Assembly: GCA_032717465.1 (NCBI GenBank)
Contig: CM064732.1
Span: 24,519,229-24,583,228, forward strand
DNA length: 64,000 nt
From: Coenobita brevimanus
Lineage: Eukaryota > Arthropoda > Malacostraca > Decapoda > Coenobitidae
Direction of reading: 5' to 3'
Part shown: in pieces, positions 55,641 to 64,000 of the stretch
Layout: each line of letters opens with the position of its first letter
How positions within the stretch are numbered: the stretch's first letter is position 1
Position numbers and translations under genes: made by a program
Notes under the pieces: generated by a model
What the model was told of the DNA's origin: nothing
The model's database searches: none
The model's input: only the letters and a program-made list of their open reading frames with translations

Positions 55641-56400
55641 AAACTTTACCGAGGACGGAAGTTATTGCAATTGGTCTATAGTTTGATGGATCAGAAGTTG
55701 CCCCCTTTTTAGGAACAGGATGGATATTTGCTTCTTTCCAAGGGGCTGGAAAAAATTGAGGCATTGATGCATAAACGGAAAAATTTTGCTAATACTGGAG
55801 CCAACACTGAGGAGCAATTTTTAAGTACTATTGAAGGAATTTCATTTGGACCAGTGGCTTTGTCTGTTGATAGATTCTGTAATACGGCTTTGTACGTGTC
55901 TGGTGTGAATCATGAAAGGAGGTATTTGAGGGGAATCAAAATCAAGTACAGGAATATTATGATCATCTGAATTTAGGGTTGAGTTTGTTTTAAAAATGTC
56001 AACAAGAAGGTTGGCTTTTCCGCGTTGGTCACTTACTAGATTTCCACTGGGGGACTGTAACGATGGAATGGAAGAGGTGGTACTGAAGTTAGTTTTGAAT
56101 GAATTAAGGGTTGACCAGAATATTTTCTTATCATTTGGATTGTTTAGTAGTTTGTTAGCTTGTCTATGTAGAAAGTTTGATTTAGAAAGATAGATAATAG
56201 TTTTGGCATGGTTTCTGATATTTTTATAGTAGTTAAAGACTTCTTTTGGTTTTGGTCCTTGTATATATGTTATATGCTATTGTTTTATGTTCTGTTACTC
56301 TAGCACAATTGTGATCAAACCATTTAGGAGAATTACATCCTTTTTCTGTAACTATGATGGGGAATGAACGTTTCCATGCTAACTTTAATGAAATCCTGTA

Positions 56401-56500
56401 NNNNNNNNNNNNNNNNNNNNNNNNNNNNNNNNNNNNNNNNNNNNNNNNNNNNNNNNNNNNNNNNNNNNNNNNNNNNNNNNNNNNNNNNNNNNNNNNNNNN
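56401..56500. other. Assembly gap (100 N)
   Basis: Exactly 100 N, a conventional gap of unknown size. It falls within or at the edge of LINE D copy 2. Open frames that run across it are meaningless. 56501-56723 to its right holds nothing I can assign. Confidence 0.99.
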
Positions 56501-56723
56501 GACACTTCTAGTAAGAGTATTAAGTAGTCTGAAATTAAATGTTAACACTTGTAATATAAAGTTTTTATTGCCGTGTCAGTACTAACAGCAGTGTTGGAAA
56601 TGGTGATAATAATGGAAAAATTGGTAGCAACCATCGAAATATAAAAAGAATGTTATAATATGGTGCTGAATTGTACGTTATATTGTTACTGCTTGTGGGA
56701 AGGATATTGAGAGCTTTGGAAAA

Positions 56724-59092
56724 ATTATTGCAATCAATCAATCAATCATTTCCTGTGGCACCCCACGGGATGCATAGGGCCTCAATGAACTCTCTCCACC
56801 AATATTTGTCTCTTGCCATCTCCTTCAGGTCCCACCAACACTCCTCTCCTCCTGCTGCTTCTTTTTTTCATTGTCCTCAACCAGGTTTCCCTCGGCCTAC
56901 CTCTACCTCTTCTTCCTCTAGCAATCCACTCTGGCACATCCTGTGTTAAACTACCCTTCTTTTCTGTATATGTTGCCCCAGCCATGCTTCCAGCGAGACA
57001 GTCCTCACATATTCATTAACTGGTTCCACTCTCGTAATATCCCTTACTCTTTCATTTGCAATTCTGTCGTTGCCACTTTTACTCCCAAGAATCCGTCTCA
57101 GTATTTTATTCTCAAATCCTAATACTTTCTGATCTGTTTGCAATTGTACTGTACCATGACTCATGCGCGTAAATTAAGTGAATTGGTCTAACCATGGACT
57201 TGTAAATTTTCACTTTAGTATGTGTACCGAAAGCATATTATTATTCCAAACAGATTTCAACATTCCAACAGCTCGCCAAGCCTGTCTTAAAAATCTCTCT
57301 CCTCCAATTTCATTGTTCAATGATCCATTAGATGATACAATCGTTCCCAGATATTTAAAGTTTTCTACACATTCTTCACCACATTATTCCCAATTACACA
57401 ATCGATTTGGTTCTCCACGTTCATATTAATAATTTCAGTCTTTCCACAATTTATTACCAAGTCCCACCTCTTTTTTCCTCCTTCCTCCACCAGATAATCA
57501 AGCACCCTCTGCATCTCGTTCTAATACTTCCGCAAATCAGTACAATATCATCAGCATAGTCCAAAATCCATCAGCTTCTTATTTTCTTTTCCCAGTTAAT
57601 TCCCTGCACCTGTTCTGCCTTACAGCAGCCTTTTTCATAACATAATCCATAACCTGTAAAACAAACAACAATGGCGAAAGAACTCCTCCTTGAATCACTC
57701 CCTGGACCTAACTTGCAGAAATGGATCACTCACAAGAACCACCCACCATTACACTTACAAAAAGTACCTTCATGCAGGCTTCTAATAATATTTACAGGGA
57801 ACTTTTCTGGGTTATACCATAGAATCTGTCATAATTTTCAACATAGCTCCACGTGAAACACTGCATCAAACGCCTTTTCAAAATCCACAAAACACATGTT
57901 AAGTGGCATTTTTCATCTCATTAAGCTTGTTGCATTAGATGCCTTACAATAAAAATCTGATCATTACAACCTCGACCTTTTTCTAAACCCCGCTTGTTCT
58001 TCTCTTAAAATTTTATCAATTACTGGCTCTGTTTCTGTTTCTAACAAGATTTTGGAAAAGACTTCTTGCAACTACAGGTGTCGAAAGTTATCCCCCCTCC
58101 AATTGCCACACACACTTAAATCTCCCTTTTTTGGTATTTTTATAATCACTCCAATCTTCCACTCTTCTGGGAATTCCACCACATTATCTCCAAGCCACAT
58201 TAAAAAGTTTCAAAAGGCGCATTCATCAACTCGTCATTTTCCACCTTAAGCATTTCAGGGAATATTCCATCCTCACCTGGAGCCTTAAAATTCTTTAACT
58301 CCTTTTATAGATTTTGCTACCTCCTTCAAAAGTTATATCCCCTGTTCGCATCTATCTGCAAATCTCTCTCGGCTGGCAAAATGTCCTCTTCAGCTGGGAT
58401 TGGTCTATTTAGAACAGATTCAAAGTGCTCTTTCCATCTTCCTTTTATATCCAAATCTTTAGTCATCAAATTACCATTTCTGTCTCGTACACGGTATTTC
58501 CCTTCCTTCTCCTTTCACTCCCCAGTTAACTCCTTTATGGCCCTGATACGCTACTCTTGTGCTCTGACCGTCATTTTTACTTAATTTAATTTCTGTAGCA
58601 TCTGTCGCCTTTTCATCCCTTATAGTCTCCTCTTATCACGTCTATAACGAGTCTTTCTTTTACTTCAGAATGTAAACTCCAGTACTTTGCTCCTCAAGTA
58701 CTTCAACTACCCACGGCCATCAACATGTTGTTTCTTCACTTCTTAACTTTAGCCTCTTTTCCTTTTCTGGAATTACATTCCATGTTTTCATCTGACATCC
58801 ACTTCTTTTCCTTCTCGCTTTTCCCTTTTTCTTAATAGTAACTCTTAGCACTCTCATGCAAAAACCTCTTTTACCTTCTCTCCACATTTGATTAATATCA
58901 TTTGTCTTCAGATTCCATCAAAGTCTGCAGGACTTTGAAACCTGTTTCTACTATCTCCCACCAGAAACTTCTTCTCCCCCTCGTTGCTCTCATCACTTCT
59001 CAGCTCATCAAAATCATAATTATTACCTCCTGTACAATTACCATTAACGTTTCTCTTAAGTTTTATTTTAATCTTTGACACAACAAGTTGAT
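56724..59092 (-). mobile_element. LINE family B copy 2 (RTE-like), 5'-truncated, (GATT)n tail
   Basis: The minus-strand tail shows as CAATCAATCAATCAAT at 56733-56748, then the complement of the same 3' UTR and C-terminus as copy 1 (GRGRPRETWLRTMK, TDQKVLGFENKILRRILG). YADD is intact at 57547-57558. Further blocks match 20400-21850 of copy 1 in reverse. Homology ends at 59092 with CAACAAGTTGAT, the position equal to the end of the endonuclease (copy 1 about 20361), so the copy lacks the endonuclease. It is more decayed than copy 1. Confidence 0.88.
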
Positions 59093-59182
59093 TATTTCAT
59101 CTGATGTAAATGTTGGTACTGGTGAAACTGTTGGAAGTACTGGCAAAAGGTTGGCAGCTGTAATATGTACACACACACACAA

Positions 59183-60060
<878 letters not shown>

Positions 60061-61129
60061 TCTTCATGGAGTCCGGATTCTAATTAGCAAAGTTCAACAT
60101 TATCGTTGCGAACGAAAATGCGACTAGCAAGAAAAACACGCTCTCAAACACATGCTGCTTGGCTGCGACTGAGCTGGGCTGCAGCGAAAAATATATTCGG
60201 GCATGCACACATATAAACAATTATTTATGTATTGGAGCAATTGTTGTCGTAATGCTAATGATGATATTCTTAGTTATACTTCGATAGTTACTTGATATAG
60301 AAATGGTAATGTCAGAAAAAATTTGAAGGTTATGGCGGGCATGTTGATAAGAACGATAATTTAACGTATGTGGTGTTATTGCTGGTAGTTCTTGTGGTGC
60401 TGGCAGCTATGGTGGGAACTGGTAAAAACTGTAGTTTCGACAGAACTTACAAGTGTTACTGAGTTGGTGGTAGTTCTGAAAGTATTGATAATTGATGGTA
60501 GAAAAGTCTGTCATCACGATATAATTTTCCCCGCCCAAGGTTAAGGTAAGGAACGTTTGCTAATTGGTGGAAATGTTAGTAGCTATGGCAACTGTTTCTA
60601 TTTGCCGTGAAAATAAGTGGCGTAGCTAAAGGGGTGGCACTTGCCTGCTGCCGCCCCTGAAATATGCCCGGTCACCCCTGGAGCTACCTCAAACTCAATG
60701 GAGGAATAGTTCTTCCCCCCCCCCTCCCCTTTTCCAAAGACTTTTCCATGGGCTAACACATAATTAGACTTGATCTCTACATGGTCAACACAATTTATAA
60801 ATCCTGTTTACGTCTCCATATAACAATTCTGGTGCAATATGGCAGCTCCTTGTGATGGAATTATTGGTAAAATTTTTATAGAAATTTCACAGCAGCGTTA
60901 ACTTTTCGAATGGAGGAAATTATACCCTCTTGCTGAAGCCGTGTTTATGGGCCTTCTTCCGGGCCAAGTTGGGGCCTAACTGTTGTATTTACATCATGAG
61001 CGCATATTCAGTAAGCTGATAAAATTTATTTTGCTGTTAATTGAGGTGAAAAGGCTAATATAGGAAATGGAAATATTTTTTGTTGCAAAAATGATGATTT
61101 TAGCTTTTGCATTACGAGCAACGTCCCGT
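60061..61129. other. Unassigned sequence with scattered GTAGT/TGGTAG words
   Basis: No ORF with motifs. 60365-60600 contains loosely repeated TGGTAGTTCTG-like words akin to 44736-45625. A C-run lies at 60716-60728. Confidence 0.4.
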
Positions 61130-61560
61130 AGTGCAAACGGTATTAGAAATGTTAGTACGTTTAGTGGTGTAAGTGATGGCGTTGTGGTGGTGCCGAGTAT
61201 GTTTGTAATTAAGATTATTCCAGTCTTTGAGACAGAAATATAGGCTGTTGTAGTGTTGGTGGAAATAGGGGTAGTTGTGTTAGTGGAGCAAATGTTAATA
61301 GCTGTGGTGGTAATGTAAAGGTCGAGTTGTGAGGATAGGAATTTGCATCAGTTATTAGAATGAGAGTAGGTCAGATGTAAATGTTGATAGTTATGGCTGT
61401 GGTGGAAATGTAGGTAGATAAGGTAGTTGTGGTAGTGGAAAACTGGTACACGTGGTGGAGACAGAAGTGTTAGTAGATATGGTGGTGATGGAACTGGTAG
61501 TAGGTGTGGTGGTGGTGGTGGAAATATTGGTAGTTGTGGTGGTGGTGGAAATGTTCCTAC
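61130..61560. repeat. Degenerate GTGGTGGAAATGTTGGTAG repeat
   Basis: A unit like GTGGTGGAAATGTTGGTAGTT recurs with variable spacing, densest at 61420-61560. It is the same flavour as the repeats at 43260-43480 and 44736-45625. Confidence 0.6.
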
Positions 61561-61626
61561 TTGTGGTACAATTACCTAACTAGCGGTGATTTATCCCTCT
61601 TGTTGTTTTTCCCTAATTACCTCCTT

Positions 61627-61627
<1 letters not shown>

Positions 61628-61657
<30 letters not shown>
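61628..61657. repeat. (AG)n microsatellite
   Basis: Short AG run; the open frame across it is not a gene. Confidence 0.93.
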
Positions 61658-61659
<2 letters not shown>

Positions 61660-61907
61660 GGCAGAAACATGTTTGCAGTAAGATGCCTCCATTTCATTCT
61701 GGGTACTTCCGGATTATATTTTCAGCTCGGTGATCTCTCTTACTGAAAGGATTAACCCCTTCCCATCAGCAGAGGTCCAGTGCCGCTGCACCGCTTTCAG
61801 ATTGGATCTATTGAATACGTCCCTAGTTATAAGTTAGCAATATATAAAAACTGTTCATTTAACAAGAGAAATTACTGTTATCTTTCTAAAGGACACCATA
61901 ATAAAAT

Positions 61908-62048
61908 TATATCTATCTATCTATAGCTATCTACCTATCTATTTATCTATCCATCTACCTACCTATCTATCTATATATATCTATATCTATCTATCTATAT
62001 ATATTATTATATACATATATATATATATATATAAATATAAATATATAT

Positions 62049-62118
<70 letters not shown>
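61908..62118. repeat. (CTAT)n and (AT)n compound microsatellite
   Basis: Imperfect TCTA/CTAT repeats at 61908-62000 grading into an (AT)n to 62118. Confidence 0.93.
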
Positions 62119-62120
<2 letters not shown>

Positions 62121-62328
62121 ATCCATCATCCAATCCTACACTGCCCCATGAGGAGCGTAGGAGCCCAGGGCTAGGCAGTTGGTCCTGACATTTAAGATGA
62201 GTGACCAACCTCACTCATCCCTGAGTGGCATTACGTGATCAATAAACCCCAACCACCTCTTGGATATAAACCTTCACCGGCTCAATCCGATTGGAGCACA
62301 ATAACTACCCACTAGACCAACAGGCGCC
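62119..62328 (-). mobile_element. Candidate tRNA-derived SINE
   Basis: Read on the minus strand from 62328: GGCGCCTGTTGGTCTAGTGG (an A-box-like TTGGTCTAGTGG, as in tRNA-Glu/Asp-type heads), then GGTTTATATCC (62272-62262), a degenerate B box about 44 bases on, then a body of about 140 bp ending in GGATGATGGATGG next to (AT)n. The head-body-simple tail layout is that of a tRNA-SINE. No second copy in this window confirms the family. Confidence 0.45.
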
Positions 62329-62362
62329 AAAATTTGGTTATCTGGTTACCACCCAGCGTAGT

Positions 62363-62393
62363 AAATGGTTTCCTGATGTACAGGAAACCATTT
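62363..62393. repeat. Perfect 13-bp stem hairpin
   Basis: AAATGGTTTCCTG at 62363-62375, loop ATGTA, and the exact complement at 62381-62393. It lies just outside the SINE candidate. No T-run follows, so it is not a typical terminator. Confidence 0.9.
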
Positions 62394-62629
62394 GGCTTGT
62401 CACTCAGTCCAGAGTCACCCACACAGAAGGAAGAGGAAAGAATGAAGGGATGAAAGACAGATGAGGGAGTGTAAAGTCACCCGTAGGCAGAAGGACGGGG
62501 AAAGAATGAAGGACAGAAAGATAGAAGAAGATGGAAGGAAAGAAGGATGGAGGAGAGGACAGGGCAGACACCCGAGAGCAACACTGCATTGAGTGAGTGG
62601 ATGATGAGCACCCCCACCTACCAAAATAC

Positions 62630-62633
<4 letters not shown>

Positions 62634-62692
<59 letters not shown>

Positions 62693-62735
62693 CTGTATAT
62701 ACTGTATATATATATATAGATAGATAGATATAGAG
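62634..62735. repeat. (AT)n and (GATA)n microsatellites
   Basis: (TA)n at 62634-62688 and TATA/GATA repeats to about 62750, abutting the inverted repeat at 62757-62889. Between 62400 and 62560 a ~75-bp purine-rich unit (GTCACCC...GAAAGAATGAAGG) occurs twice. Confidence 0.9.
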
Positions 62736-62756
62736 AGATAGATATAGATATACTGT

Positions 62757-62889
62757 GTACGCAAAATAACCACAGGAGAAATGAAAGGAGAGACAGTGAG
62801 GACTTTCGTAAATTACTCTGTCTGATGATGTAATTTATGAAAGTACTCACAGTCGCTCATTTCATTTTTCTTGTGGTTATTTTGCATAC
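62757..62889. mobile_element. Small foldback repeat with 60-bp arms between microsatellites
   Basis: Left arm 62757-62816, 13-base centre, right arm 62830-62889, with about 85-90% pairing. The outer part reads GCAAAATAACCACAGGAGAA and its complement. A second perfect palindrome, CTTCAC-G-GTGAAG, follows at 62894-62906. The structure sits between (AT)n arrays on both sides (to 62735, and 62914-62974). It may be a MITE-like unit or a hairpin RNA source; no coding capacity. Confidence 0.75.
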
Positions 62890-62911
62890 ATATCTTCACG
62901 GTGAAGTCTCT

Positions 62912-62913
<2 letters not shown>

Positions 62914-62974
<61 letters not shown>
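62914..62974. repeat. (AT)n microsatellite
   Basis: AT run directly right of the foldback repeat. 62975-63650, which follows, contains nothing I can assign beyond a TTAACCCTTCC word at 63473. Confidence 0.95.
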
Positions 62975-62978
<4 letters not shown>

Positions 62979-63650
62979 ACGGAAAGCTAAAATAGCGCAA
63001 CAGTATTTTGAGGGTTCTCGGACCTTAACATTTGGCACAGCATCACTGACAGGAAGAGACCCTTCCAGAGCTGCAAAAACATTTTATAGGTCGTGGGAAA
63101 AATATAAGTATCGCCATGGTAGCTTAGAGATGTACCATAGGTAATGTAAGATTCAATATTTCTTTTAATCGATGGGTTTCGTCATGAACTGAATGGAACA
63201 GTCACGATATAACCAGATTATAACACAGGAAACTATGCAGTGTTGGATTAAACACAGTCTCGAATATCTTCTTCACTTACATGGTAAATTTGGTAGTATA
63301 TTCTTGGAACTGTTCGACGAATATATTCGGCTTCAGGGGATCATGTCTGTTACATCAACCTCTTCAGTCCGGTAAAGATTTCATTGCTGCCTACAATCTT
63401 CACTTCCTGATTTTTGTTTAACGTAACTTTGCTCTTTGAACTGGAGGGGTTAGTTACAGCCATCGAGCTCATTAACCCTTCCAGCATAAGATATCCTTAG
63501 CTGAGTGAAATATTCTTAAGACAGCACGATTAAACTGTAAAGAAGATGCCAGAGCAAGGATGGTGTGAAGAGGGTAAAGAAGATGCGAAAAAGGAAGTGA
63601 AGATGGAAGATAAAAGTGCGATGCATTGAAGCCTTAGCAATATGATGGAA

Positions 63651-63651
63651 G

Positions 63652-63692
<41 letters not shown>

Positions 63693-63832
63693 CATTATTA
63701 TTATTATCATTTATTATTATTTTTATTAACAGTAGCAGCAGCAACAGCAGCAGTAGTAGTAGTAATAGTAGTAGTAGTAGTACAACTACTACTACTAGTA
63801 CTACTACTACTACTCCAACTACTACTACTAAC
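63651..63832. repeat. Trinucleotide arrays (TTA)n, (AGC/AGT)n and (ACT)n
   Basis: (TTA)n at 63651-63728 with TCA variants; (AGC)n/(AGT)n at 63732-63781; (ACT)n at 63784-63832. The AGT and ACT halves are complementary and form a long imperfect hairpin around TACAACTA. The poly-Tyr, poly-Leu and poly-Val frames here are artefacts. Confidence 0.93.
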
Positions 63833-63977
63833 AGCTGAAGTAGAAGAAGAAACGACAAAAATTATGACCAGTGAGACGATCGAAGAAACAAAAATCAAAG
63901 TATCTGAGGTAATATGAAGACGTACAAACTGAATAAAGTACCGTACTACAAAATGTGAAATGTAAACTGACTATGAT

Positions 63978-64000
63978 GGGAGAGAGACAGACAGACAGAC
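63978..64000. repeat. (GACA)n at window end
   Basis: Short tetranucleotide repeat running off the right edge. Confidence 0.85.

Larger units (their letters stand above)
54283..56400 (-). mobile_element. LINE family D copy 2 (CR1/Jockey-like), interrupted by assembly gap
   Basis: Minus strand. The A-tail shows as a T-run at 54283-54301. The C-terminal region (54527-54911) carries HVRSQIGILFTTVEWMW- and LRQLDKIQNKAIRLINNPAI-type segments; RT is at 55206-55640; the connector with FPIIVTEKGCNSPKWFDHNC lies at 56240-56400. The copy runs into the N gap at 56401, so its 5' end is unknown. Frames are broken at several places, including the YADD site. Confidence 0.85.

Noticed and set aside
56233..56585. 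Open frames spanning the run of N
   Set aside because: Unknown bases were translated as X; only the LINE D part left of the gap is meaningful.
62817..62855. Possible hammerhead ribozyme core (CTGATGA ... GAAA)
   Set aside because: CTGATGA and GAAA are present with 10 bases between them, but a proper stem II cannot form and no stem III with a cleavage site follows. The bases are better explained as the loop and arm of the inverted repeat.

Overview
This is a window of invertebrate nuclear DNA made almost entirely of decayed, nested transposable elements and simple-sequence DNA. I found no intact host protein gene, no operon, no canonical tRNA or rRNA gene and no CRISPR array. The organism is probably a decapod crustacean. 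That is an inference from the very dense (TC)n, (AC)n, (AT)n and (ATT)n tracts and from LINE families whose endonuclease and reverse-transcriptase fragments resemble those common in crab and shrimp genomes; the species cannot be told. A 100-base run of N at 56401-56500 marks a draft assembly.

Layout. 1-2208: LINE family A (RTE-like), + strand, entering from the left edge. 2206-3698: tandem array of about 280-bp units with a tRNA-like head. 3885-5405: 120-bp repeats, microsatellites and a pyrimidine-rich tract. 5406-8700: Jockey/CR1-like LINE. 8700-10420: a 1.7-kb pyrimidine-rich tract. 10485-12039: Tc1/mariner-superfamily transposon with about 200-bp inverted repeats. 12046-15146: second family A LINE, minus strand. 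15147-17526: simple sequence. 17527-18260: another RTE-like LINE 3' end. 18459-27297: a large element bounded by roughly 570-bp inverted repeats; it carries a decayed gene of an uncharacterised family (23327-26367) and is itself invaded by a near-full-length LINE (family B) and a MITE-like repeat. 29323-35880: a Ty3/gypsy-type integrase region with a TTAA-flanked element at its left edge and two insertions inside it (a second TTAA-flanked element and an I-like LINE with RNase H). 36745-37651: foldback element. 38260-40020: pyrimidine-rich DNA. 41830-42740: CR1-like LINE relic. 43260-45625: degenerate short repeats. 45630-50520: LINE C, LINE D and LINE C again. 50521-54282: unassigned. 54283-59092: LINE D, interrupted by the N gap, then LINE B. 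59412-60060: mariner relic. 60061-64000: short repeats, a tRNA-like SINE candidate, hairpins and microsatellites.

The genes do not form a pathway; the common theme is nested insertion. The element most worth following up is 18459-27297. Its long inverted repeats surround a broken coding region whose three acidic motifs (EADT, SDTD, GSDY) are spaced and shaped like those of FEN1/XPG-type PIN nucleases. The flanking repeats suggest that this uncharacterised gene family is, or was, the cargo or the engine of a DNA transposon. The other main observations are the tandem tRNA-like array, a pair of TTAA-flanked non-autonomous elements, and several LINE families that each end in a different microsatellite tail.
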